Positions 56,121 to 64,000 of a stretch of 64,000 bases of DNA are shown here, piece by piece (position 1 is the stretch's first letter; each line of letters begins with the position of its first letter). The translations under genes and the position numbers were made by a program. The notes beneath the pieces were generated by a model that was not told the origin of the DNA, made no database searches, and saw only the letters and a list, made by a program, of their open reading frames with translations. This stretch comes from Emmonsiellopsis sp. PD_33 (taxonomy: Eukaryota; Ascomycota; Eurotiomycetes; Onygenales; Ajellomycetaceae). The stretch is taken from NCBI GenBank assembly GCA_032988165.1, contig JANTQF010000105.1:43477-107476 (forward strand), given 5' to 3'.

Positions 56121-58741
56121 TGAACAACATCCGCCGGTAAATTATACACCTACTCGTCGAAGTACCTACCCAGATACCTCTATTCCCACCCTTGAACAGA
56201 GAAACTCAAATACTATCTCCAAAATGACATTTGCACATTATGCCCACAGTCTATTTGTCAGAAACAGCTTCATGATCCAACCTCCTACCTCCCTCCCTCC
56301 CTCCTTACTTAATCCAGCTGCTCCTAAAACACCACTTTCTTCGTTCTGTCGGTTTCGTAACTATGTCATCATATCCCGTCGGGGCATTTTTCACTCTCAC
56401 AGACAATTTTCATTCCTTGTGGGTTCTATTTCTGACATGTAGCTTACTGTGTGGAAAGATATATAAGCTCTACGCTACAGCGCATGCTGCTTGTTTTATA
56501 TACCATATTGAATACACTCTCTTAATTTTTTATTTTTTTTAGCCCTCTAACTAATCTCATCATATTCTGTCAGGTTATTTTCTATTCCCGGTGTTTATTC
56601 TATTTTCTTATGGTTATTTCTATTATAAGTTTGTCATCTTCATTTCTATGGGGCCAGGGGATGTATCCCATGGACTAGCTAAGCAATTATATAGTTGAGG
56701 AAGTACGTGCCATTTTTAATAGCAGTCAACTAGACAGGCTCTATCTAGATTCTAGCTTTCCATTTTATGAAATGCCCAACCTCATATATATAGCTACAGC
56801 CCAGCGTCCGATATATATCAAGAAAAAGGTACTTTTTAACTTATGAAGGTAGGGCAGATAGCCCCTATCATCCCCTACTTGATGACAAAGGATCTCCTCG
56901 CCTTCATGGCACGATCTCCTTCCTAGATAACGCCTAGCATATTTCTTATTAGCGCCGACTCCAAAGACGTACAATTCCAGCCCACTTCCAGCCAGTTTAA
57001 CGCGGCAGTTAGAGGCTCGGTCTCCTAAAAATTCCCCATCTTGACCTAGCCAGCTGGCACCCGGCTTCAACTTACCTTCAGGGGGGGGAAACGTTTACAT
57101 AAACCCCTTGACTAATACCAAGCTCACCCCTGCAATTTCAACAGAAATCTGCATATGCACACCCCTTGCAGCTGCCATTTCCCCTCTCTCCGCGGAGATG
57201 CAAAAGAGTCAGGGGGGAATAATTAGTTACCCCATTGAAGAAATTATTTAGAGTTGGCTTTGGTGCTTGGACGGATGAATGACAGGGGAGAGAACACTAA
57301 ATAGAGGCAGGGGGCCAATGTACAGGTACATGTTGATGTGTGAGTGAGTGCTCGTCATAACCAGGCCCCATGAGGCCATCATGAAGTATATACCTAGTTA
57401 TTCTTCTCTCTTGCGTGATTAACCCTGCAGGTATGGGTAACTACTAGTAACTATGAGAAAGCTAGCTTCTTACTTTACATAGATCAGTGATCAGTTGAAG
57501 ATGAAATATCACGTCATGAAGACCGCTGCTGCTTGATGGATGGCAACATTGTTGTAACCCAGCACATCATACTCTAGTTCTCTTGATGAAAGGTTGAAAT
57601 GCAACTTGAGCTTCGTGGGAGAACGTTTGAGATTCGCCTGAAAATGCGAAACTCGGCAATCTGCACGATGCACATGTGGTTGCACATCATGGCTGAGTAT
57701 GTAAGTACCTAGCTATATTATAGTTACTCCGCCGGTATCAGTGGCCAAATTGAACAGCATCAAGAAGCAGGATACGAGCCGGGGGGGGTTTTTGTCTGCC
57801 GTTGAAAGATTGAAAGGGAAAGGAACCAGGGTGGAATTGTATATTCGCTCGACGGCATCGTTGCGCGGTATGTGGGTTTTCGGTTTAATAACTGGGATGA
57901 GAGCTATTAAGATGTAGCATCCCCTGGCCGGCAATCGATTTAGGAACCCGGGATGAGGTTCCTTGTTTAGATAACCATAGAGACTGTCTCAAGGGCGGGT
58001 TTCAGTCATCGGTTTGAAAGGCATATAACGGGACATAAGCCCATACGCTCAGTCAATTGAATTCAAAGAGCGAATTCTGTTCGATTCCATGGAGCGAGGT
58101 TGAATTTGGCGACAATGACGGAGAAAGGGGGAGAACGAGCAGGTCCGGAGCAGGGATGTGATTGGCCAGGATTTCTTTCTTTTTTATTTTATTTTCTCCC
58201 ATCTTCCCTGTTGATATCAACATCAACTACACAAAGCATTCATCTGTCAATCAATTGATGCGAATTCTTTCTTTTCTACGTGTTCTTGTTTCTGTATAGA
58301 AACTATGCGGATATCAAATCCCTTTCAAGCTACATGGCCAACCAAACCACTCAGGCTACAGTGGGAGAGTTTTCAGTACCAATTGAGTGCTGGAACAGGC
58401 CGCACAACTCGCCTCAAAGCCTCTTACCATGTAATCGAGCTCTGCATGCCTTTGCCAGTCGGACTTCTACACCATGCGGCGAACAAACAATGGATCCCAA
58501 AGAATTCCACCCGGGCCACCGGCTACTCTTCTATTTCATCATGACATCATGACCCGCCCAACGGGGCTGTTGCCAATGTTTACGATCAAATTTTTCCCAC
58601 CGGATTATAAAGCATTGAGCGAGTATCTCGCCGTCCTCGAGTCCATCCCTTGTAATAATTGAACCTGCGTGCGGTCAATTGCCATCTTTTCGTCTCATCT
58701 CTCATCAATCCCCCATTGTTGAACCCGGAACATCAAAAACC
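56121..58741. other. Long intergenic region
   Basis: About 2.6 kb with no convincing gene. It holds AT-rich and CT-rich stretches, runs of eight to nine G (57079, 57781) and a 79-codon ATG frame at 58305-58544 lacking any domain, which may be part of the leader of the next gene. No transposon ends, tRNA or tandem array was recognised. Confidence 0.45.
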
Positions 58742-59866
58742 ATGACCCAACAACCCCGCAGAACCGACTCCTGGGTAGTCGAAGGCGGAAACGGCTTCGA
58801 CAGCCTCAAGCTTCACAAGGACGTCGCCATCCCAGAGCTAGGCGACTACGACTGCCTCATCCAAGTCCAGGCCGTATCCCTAAACTACCGCGACCTGATC
58901 ATCCCAAAGGTAAGTAACTTACCCCCTGACCCCATCTTAATCCCCAGCCAGCCAGCTAAAAGATCGCTACAGGGAATGTACCCCTTCCCCCTGTCCCTCC
59001 CCGTGGTCCCCTGCTCCGACGGCGCCGGCATCGTCCTCGCCGTCGGCCGGCGCGTAACCCAATTCCGGCGCGGCGACCGCATCTGCACCCTCTTCAACCA
59101 ACTCCACCAAGCAAACCCCATCACGCCGGCAGCCATGAACAGCGGCCTCGGCGGCGTGCTCGACGGCACCCTGCGCCACTACGCCGTGCTGCCAGAATAC
59201 GGCCTCGTCACGGCGCCGGCGAACCTCACACCGGTCGAAGCCAGCACGCTCACCTGCGCGCCGCTGACGGCGTGGAACGCGCTGTACGGGCTCGTGCCGC
59301 TGAAGCCGGGCGACGTGGTGCTGACGCAGGGGACGGGCGGGGTGAGTCTTGCGGCGGTGCAGTTTGCGACGGCGGCGGGGGCGACGGTGATTGCGACGAC
59401 GTCGTCGGAGGAGAAGGCGGAGAAGCTGCGGGCGATGGGGGCGCGGCATGTTATTAATTATAAGACGACGGGGGATTGGGGGGAGGTTGCGAGGGGGTAT
59501 ACGGTGGGCGGGCGAGGGGTGGATCATGTGGTTGAGGTGGGGGGCCCGGGGACGATGGCGCAGTCGCTGAAGGCGGTGAGGAAGGAAGGGGTTATTACGA
59601 TTATTGGGTTTTTGGGCGGCACGGGGGGTAAGAAGGGGGAGGGGGAGCCGAGTATTCTGGACCCCCTGGTGCAGGTGTGTACGGTGCGGGGGATCTTGGT
59701 GGGGTCGCGGCAGCAGATGGAGGATATGGTGCGGGCGATTGAGGTGAATGGGATCAAGCCGGTGGTGGACGAGAAGGTGTTTGGGTTTGAGAAGGCGAAG
59801 GAGGCGTATCAGTATCAGTGGGAGCAGAAGCATTTTGGAAAGGTGGTTATTAAGGTTGAGGGGTGA
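58742..59866 (+). CDS. Zinc-type alcohol dehydrogenase-like protein (MDR superfamily)
   Basis: Exons 58742..58909 and 58973..59866 give 353 residues; the 63-bp intron (GTAAGT, CTACAG) joins LIIPK to GMYPFPLSLPVVPCSDGAG. Because 63 is a multiple of three and the intron has no stop, a 374-residue unspliced form is possible, but the spliced form fits the family. The GroES-like N-terminal domain includes VSLNYRD and CSDGAG. The cofactor domain has the Rossmann stretch VLTQGTGGVSLAAVQFA (about 195-212), then DHVVEVGGPGTM. It should reduce or oxidise an alcohol, aldehyde or quinone with NAD(P)(H); the substrate is open. The first half of the gene prefers C and the second half G at third positions, a striking shift but in a single uninterrupted frame. 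Confidence 0.92.
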   Translation: MTQQPRRTDSWVVEGGNGFDSLKLHKDVAIPELGDYDCLIQVQAVSLNYRDLIIPKVSNLPPDPILIPSQPAKRSLQGMYPFPLSLPVVPCSDGAGIVLAVGRRVTQFRRGDRICTLFNQLHQANPITPAAMNSGLGGVLDGTLRHYAVLPEYGLVTAPANLTPVEASTLTCAPLTAWNALYGLVPLKPGDVVLTQGTGGVSLAAVQFATAAGATVIATTSSEEKAEKLRAMGARHVINYKTTGDWGEVARGYTVGGRGVDHVVEVGGPGTMAQSLKAVRKEGVITIIGFLGGTGGKKGEGEPSILDPLVQVCTVRGILVGSRQQMEDMVRAIEVNGIKPVVDEKVFGFEKAKEAYQYQWEQKHFGKVVIKVEG

Positions 59867-61373
59867 TATACTTACATGGAGGGTTCAAGTTGAAAAGTTT
59901 GGTTAATCACTGGAGTAGGTATTTCATTCTTGGGTTTTCAAGATAAACGAAAAACAATATCCAGGGAATTTATATGTCTGCCATCAAGGAACTGGCCATT
60001 GGCTAGGTTAGTAGTTAAGTAGCAACCATTCCACACACAGCCATATATCCATCCTAGCAGCGAAATGATGAATAACTACTCGACGGAAAGAAAAAGAGTA
60101 AATAAAGAATAAATAAAGAACCATCTATCCCCGACCTTTCTCTATAGCTAGTACCTACAATTGGCTGCTATGTATCTACCCCTCACCTCCTTATTTTATT
60201 AATAGCACTATGAAGTATGTACAGTACCTCATGGAGTATGAATTACACAATTGCATGACAATCTGATGCCAGAGAATAAAAAACGCAACCGCTCAGCTGA
60301 CACTCCAGCATTTGACACACGACCAGCCCCGGCCAGACCGACACAACCAGAATCGACAGGAAATGCTTAAAAAACTCACTCCCCCACCGCCAGAAGAAGT
60401 TGCGGTCAAACTGGCGTATCAGAAGCGGCAGGAGTTAGGGCTGGCATTCAACAGCCTGCCGGTTACGTAACAGCTCATAATATAACTCGTCACTGGACAG
60501 CAGCATCGAGGGTTGGCCTATACTATACAAGAGAGTTACCTACAGACGAAGTAGTCCTCTCCAACACCATCTCCCCATATCTATGAGTGTCTGTATAGTA
60601 TCCTATCGACAGACTACAGTAGCAGCATTAGTAGTAGTGATCGCACCGCTCGCTCGGGCTCTACGCCTTTCTTTTCTTTTTCCTGCGCAAAGCTTGTGTG
60701 TATTTTCTTTTTCCGCCCTGCCAGTAGTCACTACATCTCGTATCTATTCTATATTCTACGGATAGATCTCCAGCCCCAAGTGGAGACCTGTCACGCTCAA
60801 CTTGAATTGGGTTTGGCTTGGGTTGGGCGGGCTAACTTTGCTGGGAAAATTCTGCCCGGCGTTCAACATCAAACTAATAGTTCTCTGTTATCGGCAATCT
60901 CGTCATCGCCGTCGGTGGGCTTCTTTCGTTCTCTTCTTGCCCAGGAATCGAATTCATTGATTGCCCAAATACTGTTCAAATACTGTTCAAATACTGTTAT
61001 CGGCCACCGCCAGCCAATTCCACAATCAACTCCCCCTCTCCTCGCCAATTACTACTATCCTCTCCCGCACACCGACTGAGCTTCCCCGCGTTTCTCCCCC
61101 TCGCCGCCGCTGTCTCCCTCCGCATCTCGCTCTGGCCTGGCCCAATCCCGCCCGCCCAAATACACCACGGGACCGGCTGCGTTTTTCCTCGCTCCTCGCT
61201 GCTCTCGCCGGCCAGCTATACGTGGCCCTGCGTTTGATGCGGCTGCCGCCCGCCGCCTGCTCGTAGAGCTCCCGCCTCGCCTGCGTGCTTTATCTTCACC
61301 TGATATCCTGTCTGCCCCCCGCACTCTGCCACTCTCCCACTCCCACCCCCTATCTACCCACCCCTCAATCCAC
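59867..61373. other. Intergenic region, upstream of nmrA
   Basis: 1.5 kb without a gene. The part near the nmrA start (60570-61373) is pyrimidine-rich and may be a long 5' leader. A triple 11-bp tandem repeat (CAAATACTGTT) lies at 60966-60998. GATA-type motifs occur, but no clustered arrangement that I would call an AreA site. Confidence 0.45.
60966..60998. repeat. 11-bp tandem repeat, 3 units
   Basis: Three exact adjacent copies of CAAATACTGTT in the upstream region of nmrA. Confidence 0.85.
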
Positions 61374-62494
61374 ATGACCCAAAACAAAACCATCGCCATC
61401 GTCAATGCATCCGGGCGACAAGCCGCCTCTCTAATCCGCGTCGCCTCGGCCGTCGGCTACCATGTGCGCGCGCAAATCCACACCCTCGAAGGCGTCATCC
61501 CCGCCGAGCTCGGCAGCCTGCCCAACGTAACCCTCTTCAAGGGGCCCTTACTAAACAACCCGGCCCTGCTCACCACGCTCTTCGAAGGCGCCAGCCTCGC
61601 CTTCATCAACACCACCTCCCAGGCCGGCGACGAAGTCGCCATCGGCCGCGCGCTCGCCGACGCCGCCAAACGCGCCGGCACCATCCAGCACTACATCTAC
61701 AGCAGCATGCCGGACCACTCGGCGCACAACGCGCGCTGGATCAGCCTGCCCATGTGGAGCTGCAAGTTCGCCGTGGAGAACTACGTGCGCCAGCTCGGCC
61801 TGCCGGCGACGTTTGTGTATGCGGGGATCTACAATAATAACTTCACCAGCCTGCCGTATCCGCTGTTCTGCATGGAGCTGCTGCCGGACTCGGAGCGCGC
61901 GGGGGGCATGTTCGAGTGGCGCGCGCCGTTCCATCCGGACATTCCGCTGCCGTGGCTGGACGCGGAGCATGATGTGGGACCGGCGGTGTTGCAGATTTTC
62001 AAGGACGGGCCGAAGAGGTGGAATGGGCATCGGTATGCTCCTTTCTTTTATTTCCCCCAATTCATAGAAACAAGCCCCCCAAACTAACAAACAACCACAG
62101 CATCGCCCTCTCCTTCGAAACCCTAACCCCCAACCAAGTCTGCGCAGCCTTCTCCCGCGCCCTCCACCGACCCTGCCGGTACGTGCACGTACCCAAGATC
62201 GAAATCAAAGTGTCCGTGCCGACGGGCTACCGCGAGCAGCTGGAGGGCATCGAGGTGCTGTTCGGGCAGCTGAAGGCGCCGTATTTCCCGCAGCCGGAGT
62301 TTAATAACCCCATTACCGCGGGCACGAAGGTTATTACGGGGAAGGGGCCCGCGGCGGGGTTTGGAGGGGTGGTGTCGTTGCCGTTGGTGGATGAGGCGAG
62401 GAGTCTGTGGGAGGGGTGGAGGGATATGGAGGAGTATGCGCGCGAGGTGTTTCCGGTGGAGGAGGAGGCGAATGGGTTGGATTGGATGATATAG
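61374..62494 (+). CDS. nmrA: NmrA, nitrogen metabolite repression regulator
   Basis: Exons 61374..62032 and 62101..62494 give 350 residues; the 68-bp intron (GTATGC, CTAAC branch, CACAG) joins NGHR to IALSFETLTPNQVC. The protein begins MTQNKTIAIVNASGRQAASL, carrying the atypical Rossmann dinucleotide-binding motif NASGRQA near residues 11-17, and includes INTTSQAGDE, HYIYSSMPDHS and YAGIYNNNFTSLPYPLF. It ends RDMEEYAREVFPVEEEANGL. Length and sequence agree with NmrA of Aspergillus, about 350 residues. NmrA is a negative regulator that binds NAD(P)+ and the GATA factor AreA, shutting down use of poor nitrogen sources when ammonium or glutamine is present. It lacks the catalytic Tyr/Lys pair of short-chain dehydrogenases. 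Orientation is the same as the dehydrogenase upstream. Confidence 0.95.
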
Positions 62495-62514
62495 GGGGGA
62501 GGGGGGGGGGGGGA
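62495..62514. repeat. Poly-G run
   Basis: A G run interrupted by one A (6 then about 13 G) directly after the nmrA stop codon. Confidence 0.8.
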
Positions 62515-62562
62515 CTAAGTAATGAGTTGATGTTTGCGATGGGATGGGAATGGGATTGTTAT

Positions 62563-62614
62563 TTCTTCTTCTTCTTCTTCTTCTTCTTCTTCTTCTTCTT
62601 CTTCTTCTTCTTCT
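62563..62614. repeat. (TTC)n microsatellite
   Basis: About 17 uninterrupted TTC units, then a T run, in the 3' region of nmrA. Long Phe or Lys frames over it are artefacts. Confidence 0.95.
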
Positions 62615-62750
62615 TTTTTTTTTGTCTTTCCCATTTCCATGCTGTATCTTTTCTCTCCGTTTTCAAAAAAAAAGCATCAGATGAAGCATTGATTGATTGA
62701 GTTGAATTGAATTGATTCGAGTTAAGCAGTCCAGTCATTTTATATACCAT

Positions 62751-62751
62751 T

Positions 62752-62788
<37 letters not shown>
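62751..62788. repeat. (ATC)n microsatellite
   Basis: About 12 uninterrupted ATC units. Poly-His or poly-Met frames over it are artefacts. Confidence 0.95.
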
Positions 62789-62789
<1 letters not shown>

Positions 62790-62799
62790 TTTCTTGAGA

Positions 62800-64000
62800 T
62801 AAAGCAATTAATGGATATTATCATTTCTCTTGTTTTTTCTTGTTTTTTTTCCTTTCCTTTCTCTGCTTATCCAGCTTTTTCATATTACATCCTTTCTATA
62901 TACATTAGACCATCTGCATCTGCATGACTGGATTAATCAATTGATAAATATAAGCTACTCATTAAAGGATAAGATAGTTAATTAATTAAGGGGAGATAAG
63001 ATAGTAATAATTAGTTACTATACATAATATAGCAGGGGAAATAAACCAGACATATAGACAGATATAATAAACTTGAACTACAACACTGTCATGGTCGTCA
63101 CAGACAGGCAGGGTTATAGTCTAGTTCATTAGAGGAGGGAGGAAATATGAAGAGCACTATGTATCTAGATATACCATATCTACTCTCATACTGAGATAGT
63201 ACTTATGTTAACTAACTTACAAGATACAGTAAACCGCCAGCAACGAATCTCAAAAAAGCAACGGAACAAAATACCATTAAAAATAACCCAGCCCTAACTA
63301 ACTGTTTAAACCAAGGCGCTAAACAGCCAAAATCCCCGCTCTCCCCAAGCCGCTAACAAATCGAACCACCAAGCTTATTTCACGAAACAGACAAAAAAAA
63401 AAAATTTTTCGTCGTGTTTTCGTGTTGTTTTTGTTTGGAGCTCCAGTTTTGTTTAGATTTGGTTGGTTGGTTCTTGGTTCTGGGTTGGGTTGGATCATCA
63501 TTCCAACTTTTTTCCTCTCTTCCTCTCCTCTGTCTCGTCTCCGTCAACAACCACCGTCATCACCACATTAAGGATATCTATCTTCCAGCATACATATCAT
63601 CTCATATCCTTACATACCCGTGACTGGAAAGGAAAGGAGCTGAACCAATTGTCTATCTAATTGGGCTGACCGAATTGCTGTTTATCATAGCCTCAGGTGT
63701 GTGTACATGCGCATACATACATACATATATCACCACCCCTTCATTCCACTCCACAGCACACACTCAACCTGTCCCACCTCTATATGAATATACAATCCGC
63801 CAGCAACAAGCATACCAACCCACCTCCCATCCCATCCCATCCCCATACACCCCCCATCAACCCCCCAGGCCATCAATCTCCGCGCATTCCCGCCCACTCC
63901 TCCCTCCCTCCCTCCCTACCCTCCTACCCACCCACAACTCCTCCAACTCCTCCAACCAACCCAACCCAACCCAACTAACCCCCTCCCCCCATCCCTCCCC
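62800..64000. other. Low-complexity intergenic sequence, probable upstream region of a gene beyond the window
   Basis: 1.2 kb without a supported gene. From about 63400 the strand becomes strongly pyrimidine-rich, with CCCTCCCT and (CCAAC)n runs at 63900-63976. In filamentous fungi this is typical of a long promoter or 5' leader of a plus-strand gene starting beyond 64000. The short frames here are Pro/His/Ser-rich simple sequence. Confidence 0.5.

Noticed and set aside
58305..58544. Separate 79-residue gene upstream of the dehydrogenase
   Set aside because: No domain, no intron-supported extension and a position in the probable leader; it may be an upstream open frame at most.
58967..59833. 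Long antisense open frame of 288 codons opposite the dehydrogenase
   Set aside because: It arises from the GC-rich third positions of the real gene, is dominated by Arg/His/Pro/Leu and has no domain.
61551..62090. Antisense open frame opposite nmrA
   Set aside because: Shadow of the nmrA coding frame; composition is Arg/His/Val-rich without a domain, and nmrA itself is unmistakable.
62559..62927. Frames coding poly-Lys, poly-Met, poly-His or poly-Phe
   Set aside because: They are translations of the TTC and ATC microsatellites.
1..64000. tRNA or rRNA genes
   Set aside because: No cloverleaf with conserved A/B boxes and no ribosomal RNA stretch was recognised when reading; a covariance-model search would be needed to exclude them fully.

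Overview
The window is nuclear DNA of a filamentous ascomycete, most likely Eurotiales (Aspergillus/Penicillium-like). The genes carry many short introns (about 43-225 bp) with GTATGT/GTAAGT donors and CTAAC/CTGAC branch sites. The gene types are typical of these fungi: Zn2Cys6 regulators, RTA1, a NACHT-ankyrin STAND protein, and a near full-length NmrA. All reading was by eye; no search was run.

Layout: (1) 1-4461, gene-bearing left arm: the 3' part of a fungal transcription factor and an RTA1-like membrane protein. (2) about 4761-32806, a 28-kb AT-rich block almost without CpG, made of nested and decayed transposons. A roughly 10-kb Ty3/Gypsy element (5691-15720, minus) sits inside a PIF/Harbinger-like TIR element (TAA duplication), which lies inside another inverted-repeat element. 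A second Ty3/Gypsy chromovirus (20659-26221, minus) has 254-bp LTRs and a perfect TTCTG target duplication. The rest holds stop-riddled coding relics that I cannot name and several tandem repeats. (3) 32796-46484, gene-rich: a Gly/Tyr-tailed membrane protein, a UPC2-like Zn2Cys6 regulator, a D-2-hydroxyacid dehydrogenase, an asparaginase-ankyrin protein, a small Harbinger-like MITE, a large unknown membrane protein, and two hypothetical genes, one with an apparent frameshift. (4) 47492-56120: a Rad5/Rad16-type SNF2 ATPase (11 exons, minus) divergent from a NACHT/C2H2/ankyrin STAND protein (plus). (5) 58742-62494: a zinc-type MDR dehydrogenase and the nitrogen-repression regulator gene nmrA. 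The last 1.5 kb is simple-sequence and pyrimidine-rich DNA.

The clearest global signal is the mutation pattern in the block. The two LTRs of the second Gypsy element differ at 44 of 254 positions, all transitions. At 13 sites one copy reads CA where the other reads TG, the two decay products of an ancestral CG. This is a CpG-directed C-to-T process acting on both strands, of the RIP or methylation-deamination type. The flanking genes are spared.

The genes do not form an obvious single pathway. Functional hints are lipid or sterol stress (RTA1, UPC2-like regulator), nitrogen and organic-acid metabolism (asparaginase, D-2-hydroxyacid dehydrogenase, NmrA) and self/non-self or chromatin functions (STAND protein, SNF2 ATPase).
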